NCBI RefSeq assembly: GCF_016234775.1
Contig: NZ_JACRAH010000008.1
Location: 1 to 64,000 of the forward strand
Reading direction: 5' to 3'
From: Aquabacterium sp.
GTDB taxonomy: Bacteria; Pseudomonadota; Gammaproteobacteria; Burkholderiales; Burkholderiaceae_C
Length of the DNA: 64,000 nucleotides
Shown here: positions 26,749 through 36,697 of the stretch, piece by piece
How the letters are laid out: the number at the start of each line of letters is the position of its first letter
How positions within the stretch are numbered: position 1 is the first letter of the stretch
Notes under the pieces: model-generated
Database searches by the model: none
Told to the model about the DNA's origin: nothing
The model's input: the letters and a program-made list of their open reading frames with translations, nothing else
Translations under genes and position numbers: made by a program

Positions 26749-27657
26749 TCATGTGCAGACGGAATGTGCCCTGGCCATGGCGCCAATCGTTCGCGCCAAG
26801 GCCCCCGGTTGACTCAGTGGTGCCCAATGGGCGGCATCCACATGGCTTTCGCTGTAGTGCGTGGCCCACTGCCTGCATCCCTCGAACACGCGAGGGGGCA
26901 GGAAAGGGTCGCGAGAGGCGATGAGGGCGTGAACGGGAATGGGGGTGGTCTTGACGGGCTGAGGGCGCATCACTTGTTGCAGCAGGTTGGCGCGGTAGAT
27001 GCCCAGGTAGCGCATCGCATCGCCTTCCACGCCCTCTTGAGGTTCATAGGCCAGCCGTTCAAAACGCCGCATGAAGAAGTGGAACATCTTCGTGGCGATA
27101 CCAGATCGCCACATCAGTTCCGGCAGGATGGGCAGCGTGAAGAAGGTCATCAGCCCGTTGCTGACCATGGCCTGGTGCAGCAGTTGCCCCAGGTTGCCAG
27201 GGCTTGGGCGCAGCAGGCGCTGACGCATCCACAGGCCCACCTGATTGAGGCTGGGGGCCATGGTCACAAAGGAGGCAATGTGGCGGGCCGCACGGGGATC
27301 GTAAATGGCATCCCAGCCATACAGTGCGCCCCAGTCGTGGCCGACCAGATGCACCTTGCCTTGGGGGCTCACAGCCTTGATCACGGCGTACAGATCGTTG
27401 ATCAGCGGGGTGTAGTGGTAATGGCGACGGCCGGTGATGTGGGACGATTGGCCGCAACCGCGCATGTCGTATGCCACGACGTAGAAGGACCTGGACAGTT
27501 TTGTTGCTACCTTTTCCCAGAACACGGCCCGGTCGGGAAAGCCGTGCAGCAAGAGCAAGGTTTCGCGGGGTTGTTCGGCCGTGGGGGCCTGCCCCCAGGT
27601 ATGGACGGCCAGACGGACGCCTGGCGCTGCATCGACAAACAAGTTTGGCTTTTTCAT
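26749..27657 (-). CDS. Alpha/beta hydrolase (epoxide hydrolase/haloalkane dehalogenase-like)
   Basis: 302-residue alpha/beta-hydrolase fold. The oxyanion-hole motif LLLLHGFPDRAVFW, the nucleophile elbow VHLVGHDWGALYGW (Asp nucleophile, as in epoxide hydrolases and dehalogenases) and the C-terminal HVDAAHWAPLSQP with the catalytic His are visible. ATG at 27657 begins MKKPNLFVDAAPG; the longer track start is unlikely. Likely substrate is an epoxide or ester, not determinable here. Same strand and close spacing with the LysR gene downstream and the DUF2306 gene upstream. Confidence 0.82.
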   Translation of the reverse strand: MKKPNLFVDAAPGVRLAVHTWGQAPTAEQPRETLLLLHGFPDRAVFWEKVATKLSRSFYVVAYDMRGCGQSSHITGRRHYHYTPLINDLYAVIKAVSPQGKVHLVGHDWGALYGWDAIYDPRAARHIASFVTMAPSLNQVGLWMRQRLLRPSPGNLGQLLHQAMVSNGLMTFFTLPILPELMWRSGIATKMFHFFMRRFERLAYEPQEGVEGDAMRYLGIYRANLLQQVMRPQPVKTTPIPVHALIASRDPFLPPRVFEGCRQWATHYSESHVDAAHWAPLSQPGALARTIGAMARAHSVCT

Positions 27658-27688
27658 GGGATGGGCGTCCTGTGTTCGGCGCCGAGGA

Positions 27689-29293
27689 TCAGCCATGCTC
27701 CCGGCTGGCCTGGCCCAGCACGGCGTAGAACATGGCGGCAAACATCAGCGTGCCGCACGAACCTGCGGCCAGCACATAGCCTTGCCCTTGCTGGATGTAG
27801 TCCGCAGGGATTGGCAGCCATTGCAGCACCCACAGGTAGATCAGCAGCAGCGGTGCGAAAGGCAGCAGGCACAACAGGAAGGCCAGGCTTTCCTTCAACA
27901 TGGCCAGATGTCCCTTGGCGATGTTGCCCGCCATGACGGCAGCGAACAGCAGGATCAAGGCGCCACTGGTGGTGTAGAGCGTGCCGCCAGAGAGCCACTG
28001 CTGGGCAGGTGCCAGACCGATGTGCCAGCCCAGGTAGATGGCGCCGGTGCCAGCCAGCATCGACAAAATCAGCATGCCTCGCGCCATGCCTTTCAAGCTG
28101 GCATGCAGCGTTTTCGCTGGGGCCTGGTTCAGCAGGCGGTTGAACAGATGCAGGCCGAGCAGCAATGCCAGGCTGGAAGACAAGGCAAAGGCAATGCGAA
28201 CCAGGGGGTGATCGCGCAGCGCGAGGGCTTCGCGATCAAGCAAGGCTGCGTTCACCATCTTGTTTGCGCTCTCTGTGCCGGACATGCCCAGGCCATATGC
28301 AAAGTGCATCACGCTGATTACCAGTGCGCCAGCAGCAAGTGCATACCAAAGCGGCATGGCGCGCTGGAAAGTTTGTTGCGCGATGCGTGTCATGTCGGAT
28401 GGCGTCCGGCGCGTCATGGTGCGGTCGTATTGGCGATTGACGTGAATGAGCCCATAGCCGATGAGCAGGCATTCCGGCATCATGATGCCCATGGTGACCA
28501 GGCTCAGGGTTTCCTGATCGATGTGCGGAAACAGCCAGGCCAGCATCACCCAGTTCAGTCGCAGCATGGGCGCCACCAGCATGCAGGCGAAAGACAGGGC
28601 CATGTAGCCCATGTGCTCGTGGATGCGACGCTGTTTCAGCGCGTGGACGGCCGCACCAACCGACACCAGTGCCACGGTACCGAACAGCCACAGTGCCACC
28701 CAGGCGGTGAGCCGCGTGTACAGATTGTGCGGCGCGGTTACCGTCAGGTAGGCGAAGGACAGGAGCACCGAGATCGGTACCGTGACCACATAGATGCCAC
28801 CGATCAGGCGGTGCAGGCGCATGAAGCGCTTTCTGAAGGCGGGCCAGAACTGCCATCCCCCCAACAGCATGCAGGCCACGCCCGTGAAGATGTGAGATGT
28901 CAGCAGGATCTGGTTGAGGCGGGGCATCTGCGCGAGGTAGAGACCATGCTCGATCAGCCTGGAGTCCACGAAGCGCTGCGCATCTGTTCCTTTGGACAGC
29001 GTGGCCAGTTCAGGGCTGTATTTTTCGATGTTCTCCATCGTGGGCTGCTGCCGAAGCAGACGAGCCTGCTGGCTGGCCAGTTCCGCCACATGGTCGGTTC
29101 GGAACGGCAGCATGTAGCGCGTGTTGCCTTCGCGCAGGGCCAACCAGCCCGTACCGGACATGATCAGGGCGATGAGCACCACATAAAGCGTGGACAGCCA
29201 GTTGAACGAGGCCTTGGGGGCCGTTCGAAGTGTGGGAGAGGAAGATGACATCGTCGGTGCGCCTTGGGCAAGCCTCATGGACGAGTTGACCAT
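27689..29293 (-). CDS. DUF2306-type multi-spanning membrane protein
   Basis: 534-residue membrane protein with about twelve hydrophobic helices. The pattern HIFTGVACMLLGGWQFWPAFRKRFMRLHRLIGG is the DUF2306 signature, with histidines that suggest possible heme or metal binding (inference). A second helix bundle makes up the C-terminal half. Start is uncertain: ATG at 29293 or the Met at 29251 both fit. It lies 31 bp upstream of the hydrolase. Function unknown. Confidence 0.65.
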   Translation of the reverse strand: MVNSSMRLAQGAPTMSSSSPTLRTAPKASFNWLSTLYVVLIALIMSGTGWLALREGNTRYMLPFRTDHVAELASQQARLLRQQPTMENIEKYSPELATLSKGTDAQRFVDSRLIEHGLYLAQMPRLNQILLTSHIFTGVACMLLGGWQFWPAFRKRFMRLHRLIGGIYVVTVPISVLLSFAYLTVTAPHNLYTRLTAWVALWLFGTVALVSVGAAVHALKQRRIHEHMGYMALSFACMLVAPMLRLNWVMLAWLFPHIDQETLSLVTMGIMMPECLLIGYGLIHVNRQYDRTMTRRTPSDMTRIAQQTFQRAMPLWYALAAGALVISVMHFAYGLGMSGTESANKMVNAALLDREALALRDHPLVRIAFALSSSLALLLGLHLFNRLLNQAPAKTLHASLKGMARGMLILSMLAGTGAIYLGWHIGLAPAQQWLSGGTLYTTSGALILLFAAVMAGNIAKGHLAMLKESLAFLLCLLPFAPLLLIYLWVLQWLPIPADYIQQGQGYVLAAGSCGTLMFAAMFYAVLGQASREHG

Positions 29294-29470
29294 GAGCGGG
29301 CTCGACTCTATGGTCTGGCCATACCTGTGACAAACGATGATTCCTTGCTCGCGCTTAAGCTGCGCTAAACCGTGGCCTGCGTGCCCCTGTTCACGCTTCG
29401 ACGTAGCTTGAACAATCCGGCCCTTGTCCGCATCTCAAGGCGGGGCCTGGCGTGCCGACACCCTCTTGTC

Positions 29471-30688
29471 ATGCCTGATCTTGCTACCCATACTCAGCCG
29501 GGGGATGCCCGTGCGTCTCACGCACGGCGGCCCGTCTCGACCTGGCTTTTGAACGCGGTGTTGAGCGATGACCCCAAGCAGCGCGTGCGCATTGGCCGCT
29601 CCCTGCTGGCCACCTTTGTGTATGCCGTCGGGTGGGGATTGTGCGAGTTCGGTTTGCGCCGCTGGCAACTTTCACATGCTGGCGTGCGCGTGTATGAAAT
29701 CACGAGCTTGCTGATTGCGCTCAGCTATTACGGCGCGCTGCGCAGTGGCTGGAACCGCCGCTTTCAGGATCCGTCGCTGACGGGATCCCAGATCGTGGCG
29801 GCGCAGTTCTCGGGCGCGCTGTTTTATGCGGTGATGAGCCCGGTGCGCGGCGCGATGTTATCGCTGCAGGTCATCATCCTTTTCTTCGCCATGTTCAAGC
29901 TCAAGTTGCGCGGACAGTTGTTTGTCAGCGTGAACGCCTTGCTGGTGATGGGGGTGACGACCACCATGCTGGGTATCCTGTGGCCGCAGACATATGACCC
30001 GACGACCGAGCTGGTTCACTTCATCGTACTGTTGACGATTCTGCCGCCGGTGTCCCTGCTCGGGGCGCAACTCACCAGCATGCGTGCCAAACTGCACCAG
30101 CAGAAGGATGACCTGATCCTGGCGTTGGCGCACATCAAGACGCTGGCCGACCGGGACGAACTGACCGGCCTGCTCAATCGCCGTTGCATGCGCGACATGA
30201 TCATGCACCACGTCAAGCTGCAGTCCCGCAACGGGTCAGGTTGTTCTCTGGCTTTGATCGACCTGGATCACTTCAAGCGCATCAACGACAGTCATGGCCA
30301 TGCCGTGGGCGATGACGTTTTGTGTCTGTTCTCCCAGGAGGTGCGCAAGGTGTTGCGCGAAACCGATCTGGTGGCCCGTTGGGGTGGCGAGGAGTTTCTG
30401 GTCCTGCTGACAGGAACCCGAGTTGATGAGGCTGTGACAGCCATGGAGCGGGTTCGCGATGGGTTGGCACAAGCGGCAGGACCGCAACAGGCACCCAGTT
30501 TGCGTGTGCAGTTTTCAGCCGGTGTGGCCGAGTTGATGCCGCTGGAAGCCATGGACAAGGCCATTGAGCGGGCGGACGAGGCGCTTTACAGGGCCAAGGC
30601 ACTGGGGCGCAATCGCACCGAACTGGCGCTGGAGCCTGCGCTCACTGGCGGGCCTTCCGACGCTGTCAACGTCAGCAGTGCGTCGTGA
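29471..30688 (+). CDS. Diguanylate cyclase with N-terminal membrane sensor
   Basis: Makes the second messenger c-di-GMP from GTP. About six hydrophobic helices (MASE-like) precede a GGDEF domain with intact active site RWGGEEFLVLL. The allosteric I-site RxxD is present as RETD five residues before GGEEF, so product inhibition is expected. DELTGLLNRRCMRD marks the domain start. ATG at 29471 gives 405 residues; the track uses GTG at 29372, which is possible. Its 3' end overlaps the convergent fdhD by 17 bp. c-di-GMP commonly controls exopolysaccharide output, which may link it to the eps region. Confidence 0.88.
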   Translation: MPDLATHTQPGDARASHARRPVSTWLLNAVLSDDPKQRVRIGRSLLATFVYAVGWGLCEFGLRRWQLSHAGVRVYEITSLLIALSYYGALRSGWNRRFQDPSLTGSQIVAAQFSGALFYAVMSPVRGAMLSLQVIILFFAMFKLKLRGQLFVSVNALLVMGVTTTMLGILWPQTYDPTTELVHFIVLLTILPPVSLLGAQLTSMRAKLHQQKDDLILALAHIKTLADRDELTGLLNRRCMRDMIMHHVKLQSRNGSGCSLALIDLDHFKRINDSHGHAVGDDVLCLFSQEVRKVLRETDLVARWGGEEFLVLLTGTRVDEAVTAMERVRDGLAQAAGPQQAPSLRVQFSAGVAELMPLEAMDKAIERADEALYRAKALGRNRTELALEPALTGGPSDAVNVSSAS

Positions 30689-31484
30689 ACGGTGCGGTGT
30701 AGTGCACAGCCTGATCACCACGGCAAAAGCCGTATAACCCAAGGCCTGTGCGGCACGCCAGGTCGATGGCCATGGATGTCGGCGCGGAGATGGCGGCCAG
30801 GGCGCCAATGCCGACCCGCGCGCATTTGCTGACCAGTTCGTGGCTGGCGCGACTGGTGATCACCACGAACCCCTGATCAGGTGCCCAGTGCGAACGCGCC
30901 AGCTTGCCGATGAGCTTGTCCAACGCATTGTGGCGGCCGACGTCTTCACACAAGAACTGGACCTGGCCTTGCAGGTCGGCCCAGGCGGCAGCATGGCAGC
31001 CGCCCGTGGCGGTTTGCAGGGCCTGACGAGCTTGCAGGGCGTTCACGGCTTGAAGGATGAGGCTGGCCGGTGGCGTGGGGGATCTGCCTGACATTGAAAG
31101 GGGATCAGGGAGCTGGTCTTGCAGTGTCTGCAGGCTGTCGAGGCCACACAGGCCGCAGCCGGTTCGGCCGCTGAGCGTGCGCCGGTGTGCCTGCAAGGCT
31201 GCGAAGGCACGCTGGCTGATCTGCATGCGCACTTCGGTGCCCATGTCGCTGTCATGCAGCTCGATGTCGTGGCAGTCTGCGGGCGTGGCAATGAGGCCTT
31301 CCGACAAGGCAAAGCCCAGGCCGAAGTCTTCCAGCTCGGTGGGCGTGGTCATCATCACCGCGTGCGAGATGCCGTTGAAGACCATGGCCACGGGCCGTTC
31401 GCAGATGACTTGATCGGTGGCCCAGTCCGTCTGGTTGGCCCGGTGCCGCATGACGTGGACTGCACGTGTGGCGTGGCCGTTCAT
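30672..31484 (-). CDS. fdhD: Formate dehydrogenase accessory sulfurtransferase FdhD
   Basis: Transfers sulfur from IscS to the molybdenum cofactor of formate dehydrogenase-type enzymes. The 270-residue protein has the catalytic pair in TGCGLCGLDS (Cys110 and Cys113). ATG at 31484 overlaps the oxidoreductase stop by 4 bp (ATGA), so it is preferred to the track start at 31526. Translational coupling to the molybdo-oxidoreductase gene makes that enzyme its likely client. Confidence 0.93.
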   Translation of the reverse strand: MNGHATRAVHVMRHRANQTDWATDQVICERPVAMVFNGISHAVMMTTPTELEDFGLGFALSEGLIATPADCHDIELHDSDMGTEVRMQISQRAFAALQAHRRTLSGRTGCGLCGLDSLQTLQDQLPDPLSMSGRSPTPPASLILQAVNALQARQALQTATGGCHAAAWADLQGQVQFLCEDVGRHNALDKLIGKLARSHWAPDQGFVVITSRASHELVSKCARVGIGALAAISAPTSMAIDLACRTGLGLYGFCRGDQAVHYTAPFTTHC

Positions 31485-33796
31485 GTGGCGCAGGCCTCTG
31501 CAGGCGTATCGCAAGGGTGCAGGCACACGGGTATCGACTTGGACGTGGGTGTGCGTGCCCCGATGGCATGGCTGTCCAGTGGCACCAGCGCGTTGGTCTC
31601 GGGGTAATAGGCGGCCACACAGGCGCGCGGGATGTCATAGTCCACCAGCTTGAATTGCCTGGCCTGTCGCGTCTGTCCGTCCTCCGCCCAGCTGTGGATG
31701 TCGACCCAGGCGCCAGCGGCCCATCCCCTGTCTGCGCGATCAGCGGGGTTGATGAACAGCACCCGTCTCTGCCCGTACACGCCCCGATAGCGATCATCCA
31801 GGCCATACACGGTCGTGTTGTACTGGTCGTGGGCGCGGATGGTGGTCAGCGTGAACACGTCGGCGCCCAGTTCGGCGCGCGCCTTGTGCAAGGCGGTGTC
31901 CACCGGCACGGCATGGGGCATGAAGCGCGCCTTGCCCGTGCTGGTCATCCACACGCGTTCGCTGGCGGTGTTGCGCAGGCGAAAGCCGCCAGGCTTGTGC
32001 ACGCGCTCGTTGAAGTCCTTGAACTCGTCGAACACGTCGGCGATGCGATCCCGGATGCGGTCGTAGTCTTCCACCAGCCAGCGCCACGGTGTGCGGCTGT
32101 GGGGCAAGGTGAGCTCGGCCAGCCGGGCCACGATCATGGGTTCGGACAGCAGATGGGGCGATGCGGGTGCGTTGATGCCCGCAGACAGGTGCACCTTGCT
32201 CATCGAGTCTTCCACGCTGACGTGTTGCGGGACGCCCCCCTGCATGTCGATCTCGGTGCGCCCCAGGCAGGGCAGGACCAGGGCTTCACGCCCGTGCACC
32301 AGGTGGCTGCGGTTGAACTTGGTGGCCACGTGCACCGTCAGGGCACATCGCCTGAGGGCGGCGTGTGTGGCCTCGGTGTCGGGCGTGGCGGCGGCAAAGT
32401 TGCCGCCCATGCCGAAGAACACGCTGGCGCGGCCATCGCGCATGGCTTCGATGGCGCCGATGGTGTCAAAGCCCTCATGGCGTGGCGGCTCGAAGCCGAA
32501 GACCAGCGCGATCCGGTCCAGAAAGGCCTTGGACGGCTTTTCATAGATGCCCATGGTGCGGTCACCCTGCACATTGCTGTGGCCACGCACGGGGCACAGA
32601 CCGGCACCGGGGCGGCCGATGTGGCCACGCATCAACAGCAGGTTGCTGATCATCTGAACGGCTGCCACACCATGGCGGTGCTGGGTGATGCCCATGCCCC
32701 AACAGGCAATGACCTTGTCCGACGTGGCCATGACGGTGGCGGCCGCGCGCAACTGGGCTTCGCGCAGGCCCGATTCGGCTTCCAGCAAGGCCCACGTTTC
32801 GCGGCGCACATCGGCCTCGAAGGTGTCGAAGCCACTGGTGTGGGCTGCGATGAAGTCCAGGTCCAGCACCCTGGGGCTGCCCGCGTCTCGCGCGGCATCG
32901 TCCAGTTCGAACAGGGCCTTGCTGATGCCCTTGATGGCCGCGATGTCGCCACCCACGCGCAGCTGGAAATAGTCCGATGTGATGGGCGTGCCGCTCAGTG
33001 TGGCCATCTCCAGCAGGTTCTGCGGATCCGCAAAACGCTCCAGCCCGCGCTCGCGCAAGGGGTTGAAGCTCAGGATGCGGGCGCCGCGCCGTGCAGCGGC
33101 ATGCAGTTCGCCCAGCATGCGCGGGTGGTTGGTGCCGGGGTTCTGTCCGAAGATCACGATGGCGTCAGCCAGCTGGAAATCCTCCAGGGTGACGGTGCCT
33201 TTGCCCACACCCACGCTCTCCTTGAGGCCCATGCCGCTGGGCTCGTGGCACATATTGGAGCAGTCGGGGAAGTTGTTGGTGCCGTATGCGCGCACGAACA
33301 ACTGGTACAGGAAAGCCGCTTCGTTGCTGGTGCGCCCGGAGGTGTAGAAGATGGCCTGGTCGGGCGAGGGCAGGGCCTGCAAGTGTTTCGCGATCAGGGC
33401 GAAGGCCTCATCCCAGGTGATGGCGCGGTAGCGGTCCGTGCTGGCGTCGTACTGCAGGGGTTCGGTCAGGCGGCCCATGTCTTCGAGCGCGTGGTCGGTC
33501 CAGGCCAGCATCTCGGTCACCGTGTGCTGGCCGATGCGCTCGGGTGTGGCGCGCTCGGCCGTGGCTTCGGCGGCCACCGCCTTGACGCCGTTTTCGCAGA
33601 ATTCGAAAGTGGATGTGTGCTCGCGGTCTGGCCAGGCGCAGCCCGGGCAGTCAAAGCCGTCAGGCTGGTTGGCCGACAGCAGCGTGCGGGCACCCTTGGC
33701 GGCAATGCGGTGCTGCAACAGCTGTTTCGCCACGCTGCGCAAGGCCCCCCAGCCACCGGCGGGCGCCTTGTAGACCTCGATCTTGGATTCACTCAC
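31481..33796 (-). CDS. FdhF/YdeP-family molybdopterin oxidoreductase
   Basis: 771-residue molybdopterin-guanine-dinucleotide enzyme of the FdhF/YdeP group. GFDCPGCAWPD near residue 50, FYTSGRTSNEAAFLYQLFVRAYG, SNMCHEPSG and FGQNPGTNHPRM are family signatures, and a molybdopterin-dinucleotide-binding domain closes the C-terminus (VYGQRRVLFINPADR). The physiological substrate of this group is poorly defined; YdeP contributes to acid resistance in E. coli. No beta or gamma subunit gene is adjacent, so it is probably a soluble single-subunit enzyme matured by the coupled FdhD. Confidence 0.87.
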   Translation of the reverse strand: MSESKIEVYKAPAGGWGALRSVAKQLLQHRIAAKGARTLLSANQPDGFDCPGCAWPDREHTSTFEFCENGVKAVAAEATAERATPERIGQHTVTEMLAWTDHALEDMGRLTEPLQYDASTDRYRAITWDEAFALIAKHLQALPSPDQAIFYTSGRTSNEAAFLYQLFVRAYGTNNFPDCSNMCHEPSGMGLKESVGVGKGTVTLEDFQLADAIVIFGQNPGTNHPRMLGELHAAARRGARILSFNPLRERGLERFADPQNLLEMATLSGTPITSDYFQLRVGGDIAAIKGISKALFELDDAARDAGSPRVLDLDFIAAHTSGFDTFEADVRRETWALLEAESGLREAQLRAAATVMATSDKVIACWGMGITQHRHGVAAVQMISNLLLMRGHIGRPGAGLCPVRGHSNVQGDRTMGIYEKPSKAFLDRIALVFGFEPPRHEGFDTIGAIEAMRDGRASVFFGMGGNFAAATPDTEATHAALRRCALTVHVATKFNRSHLVHGREALVLPCLGRTEIDMQGGVPQHVSVEDSMSKVHLSAGINAPASPHLLSEPMIVARLAELTLPHSRTPWRWLVEDYDRIRDRIADVFDEFKDFNERVHKPGGFRLRNTASERVWMTSTGKARFMPHAVPVDTALHKARAELGADVFTLTTIRAHDQYNTTVYGLDDRYRGVYGQRRVLFINPADRADRGWAAGAWVDIHSWAEDGQTRQARQFKLVDYDIPRACVAAYYPETNALVPLDSHAIGARTPTSKSIPVCLHPCDTPAEACAT

Positions 33797-33957
33797 CTTG
33801 CATCCGCCTTGAAATGAACAGTCCTGCGCACTGTACGCAGGCGATCAGGTACTGGCAATATCTGGACCTGCATCAAGCGAGTGCAGATGCCTGAGCATGG
33901 CCACACGCCATCTGGGCCTTCCTGACCTATGCTTGTCATCATTTCCGCAGAACATGG

Positions 33958-35379
33958 ATGCCGCCAACCATGAACGATGTGAACGCCGTGACCACTTTCA
34001 GCAACCAGACCTATGACCAGATCAACGTGGGCGCCAGCGTGTGCGTGGACTACAGCGTCACACGTGATGACGTGGAGTTGCTGGCCCTGGTGTCGGGTGA
34101 CGCCTCCTGGCTGGCGGCGGATGGCCAACCTGCGGGCCTGAGGGATCCGGTCTGTGAGGGGGTGAGCGCAGAGGCGCTCATCCATGGCGTGATCAAGCGC
34201 CGCCTGCCTGGTCCCGGTACGAATATCGTGGGCCATCATCTGGAGTACGCGGGGCAGGTCAGCATGGGCGACCAGTTGCAGGCCAAGGTCACCGTGATGA
34301 ACAAGCTGCCGCCTGATCGCCTGCTGCTGGACTGTGTGGTGACACGTGGCGAGACCGTGTTGCTCAACGGGCGGGTGACGGTGGTGGCGCCCACCCGCAA
34401 TCAGACCGTGGACCAACGCGAGCAAGCTGCCGTGATCTTGCGCCGCAACGATGTGTTCGGCCGCCTGTTCACCGCGTGTGAAAGCTATCCGCCCGTTCCT
34501 TGTGCAGTGGTGCACCCTTGTGATGCCGATTCGCTGGCCGGTGCGCTTGAAGCGGCCAAGCACGGCCTGATCGACCCTGTGCTGGTGGGGCCACGTGCGA
34601 AGATCGAGGCCGTGGCCAAGGCCGGAGGCTGGGACATCTCGGCCTATCGCCTGGTGGACACGGAACACAGTCACGCCGCCGCTGAGCAGGCGGTGGCGCT
34701 GGCCCGCAATGGCGAGGTTCAGGCCCTGATGAAGGGCAGCTTGCACACCGATGAGCTGATGGGGGCCGTCGTGCCTTCGGCCACGGGCCTGCGCACCGGG
34801 CGCCGCATCAGCCATGTCTTCGTGATGGACGTGCCCACCTACCCGCGCATGCTGCTGGTGACCGATGCCGCCGTGAACGTGGCGCCCACCATCGTCGACA
34901 AGGTCGACATCGTGCAGAACGCGATCGACCTGGCTCATGTGTTGGGTGTGCCCGAGCCGCGCGTGGCCATCCTGGCTGCGGTCGAGACGGTCAACCCCGA
35001 CATGCCCGCCACCATCGACGCTGCCATGCTGTGCAAGATGGCCGATCGTGGTCAGATCACCGGCGGCCTGGTGGACGGCCCCCTGGCTTTTGACAATGCC
35101 GTGAGCGTGGAAGCCGCGCGTACCAAGCACATCAACTCGCCGGTAGCCGGCCTGGCGGACATCCTCGTCGTGCCCAATATCGAGGCGGGCAACATGGTGG
35201 CCAAGCAACTGCAGTATCTGGCGGGGGCCGACAGCGCCGGCATCGTGCTGGGTACGCGCGTGCCTATCGTGCTGACCAGCCGCGCTGATTCGGTGCGCAC
35301 CCGGCTGGCGTCCACCGCCGTGCTCAAGCTGCTGGCGCATTCGCGTGCCAAGGCCGCATCCGGCGGTCAACAGGGGTAG
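33958..35379 (+). CDS. Fusion of MaoC-like hydratase and phosphate acetyltransferase
   Basis: 473-residue bifunctional protein. Residues about 20-140 form a MaoC hot-dog domain (GVSAEALIHGVIKRRLPGPGT, then HHLEYAGQVSMGDQL). Residues about 150-470 form a phosphate acetyl/butyryltransferase domain (KHGLIDPVLVGPRAKIE, MKGSLHTDELMGAVV, GPLAFDNAVS). It would convert acyl-CoA to acyl-phosphate and is followed by acetate kinase with 6 bp spacing, making an acyl-CoA-to-acid ATP-yielding module. The MaoC part may select hydroxyacyl or enoyl-CoA; its activity is not proven. Divergent from the oxidoreductase gene. Confidence 0.88.
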   Translation: MPPTMNDVNAVTTFSNQTYDQINVGASVCVDYSVTRDDVELLALVSGDASWLAADGQPAGLRDPVCEGVSAEALIHGVIKRRLPGPGTNIVGHHLEYAGQVSMGDQLQAKVTVMNKLPPDRLLLDCVVTRGETVLLNGRVTVVAPTRNQTVDQREQAAVILRRNDVFGRLFTACESYPPVPCAVVHPCDADSLAGALEAAKHGLIDPVLVGPRAKIEAVAKAGGWDISAYRLVDTEHSHAAAEQAVALARNGEVQALMKGSLHTDELMGAVVPSATGLRTGRRISHVFVMDVPTYPRMLLVTDAAVNVAPTIVDKVDIVQNAIDLAHVLGVPEPRVAILAAVETVNPDMPATIDAAMLCKMADRGQITGGLVDGPLAFDNAVSVEAARTKHINSPVAGLADILVVPNIEAGNMVAKQLQYLAGADSAGIVLGTRVPIVLTSRADSVRTRLASTAVLKLLAHSRAKAASGGQQG

Positions 35380-35385
35380 CCGGAC

Positions 35386-36591
35386 ATGACCGACGCCATT
35401 GCCGTCATCAACGCGGGTTCGTCGAGCCTGAAGTTTTCGGTGTTCACCTCCAAGGCCTTCAAGCCGCTGCTGCATGGTCAGGTGGAGGGCCTGGGGAACA
35501 GCACGAACGGTGCCCATGCCATCGCCAAGGACGCCCGCAACCAGGTCTTGCTGGAGCAACGCTGGGCGCATGGTGAGCACATGGGCCACGAGCAGGCCCT
35601 GGCCTACCTGCTGCAAGCCTTGCCGCCGTTTCTGGATGGGCACCACCTGAAAGCCGTTGGGCACCGCGTGGTGCATGGTGGCGTGCACTTCCACGAGCCC
35701 GTGCTGCTGGACGATACCGTGATGGCGGAGCTGGCCAGCTTGATCTCGCTGGCACCGCTGCATCAGCCGCACAACCTCTCGCCCGTGAAGGCCTTGCGCA
35801 AGCTGGCGCCGCATCTGCCGCAAGTCGCCTGTTTTGACACGGCCTTCCACACCGGCAACCCGGAGGTGGCCACACGCTTTGCGTTGCCCGCCGAACTTCA
35901 CGAGGCGGGCGTGCGCCGTTATGGCTTTCATGGCCTGTCATACGAGTACATCGCCTCGCGCCTGCCGCATGTCGATACCCATGCCGCCAAAGGGCGCACG
36001 GTGGTGATGCACCTGGGCAATGGCTCCAGCATGTGCGCCTTGCAAGGCGGGCTCAGTGTGGCCAGCACGATGGGCTTCACGGCCCTGGATGGCCTGCCCA
36101 TGGGCACCCGCTGCGGCAACATCGACGCGGGCGTGCTGATCTGGTTGATGGACCAGCGCGGCCTGAATGCCCGCCAGATCGAGCATCTGCTCTACAGCGA
36201 GTCTGGCTTGCTGGGGGTGTCTGGTCTGTCGTCGGACATGCGCACCTTGCTGGACAGCGACAGCGACAAGGCTCGTGAGGCGGTGGAGCTCTACGTGTAC
36301 CGCATCGGGCGCGAACTGGGTTCACTGGCAGCGGCCCTGGGCGGGCTGGATGCCATTGTGTTCACCGCCGGCATTGGTGAACACGCCGCGCCGATCCGCG
36401 AGCAGGTCTGCCGCCAGGCTGCCTGGCTGGGCTTCGACCTGGACGAATCGGCCAATGTGCAAGCCGTGGCCGACGGGCAGGCCTTGCGCATCAGCAAACC
36501 GGACAGCCGCGTCACGGTCTGGGTCATCCCCACCAATGAAGAGCTGATGATTGCCCGCCACACGGCACGCCTGGTGCTGGCTGCGTCCTAG
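35386..36591 (+). CDS. ackA: Acetate kinase
   Basis: Converts acyl-phosphate plus ADP to acetate (or another short acid) plus ATP. 401 residues with the ASKHA-fold motifs INAGSSSLKFSVF, VGHRVVHGGVHF, CFDTAFHTG, RRYGFHGLSYEY and FTAGIGEHAAPIRE. It begins 6 bp after the phosphotransacetylase fusion, so the two form a Pta-Ack pair. Substrate could be propionate or butyrate as well as acetate. Confidence 0.95.
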   Translation: MTDAIAVINAGSSSLKFSVFTSKAFKPLLHGQVEGLGNSTNGAHAIAKDARNQVLLEQRWAHGEHMGHEQALAYLLQALPPFLDGHHLKAVGHRVVHGGVHFHEPVLLDDTVMAELASLISLAPLHQPHNLSPVKALRKLAPHLPQVACFDTAFHTGNPEVATRFALPAELHEAGVRRYGFHGLSYEYIASRLPHVDTHAAKGRTVVMHLGNGSSMCALQGGLSVASTMGFTALDGLPMGTRCGNIDAGVLIWLMDQRGLNARQIEHLLYSESGLLGVSGLSSDMRTLLDSDSDKAREAVELYVYRIGRELGSLAAALGGLDAIVFTAGIGEHAAPIREQVCRQAAWLGFDLDESANVQAVADGQALRISKPDSRVTVWVIPTNEELMIARHTARLVLAAS

Positions 36592-36697
36592 GGGGATGCG
36601 CCCACGGGATAGGGGGCGTAGCAGCGCTACAATCTAAGGTTCGATGAGCGACCCCTCCCAATTTCACGGGGCGCAACCCCCTTTGAGAGGATTTCCC

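Noticed and set aside
27581-29248. 555-residue plus-strand ORF
   Set aside because: Antisense to the DUF2306 membrane protein; Gln/His-rich with no family resemblance.
31466-33817. 783-residue plus-strand ORF
   Set aside because: Antisense shadow of the molybdo-oxidoreductase; no recognisable domain, and the minus-strand protein has clear motifs.
33793-35931. 712-residue minus-strand ORF
   Set aside because: Antisense shadow of the MaoC-Pta fusion and ackA; His/Gln-rich translation typical of reverse frames.
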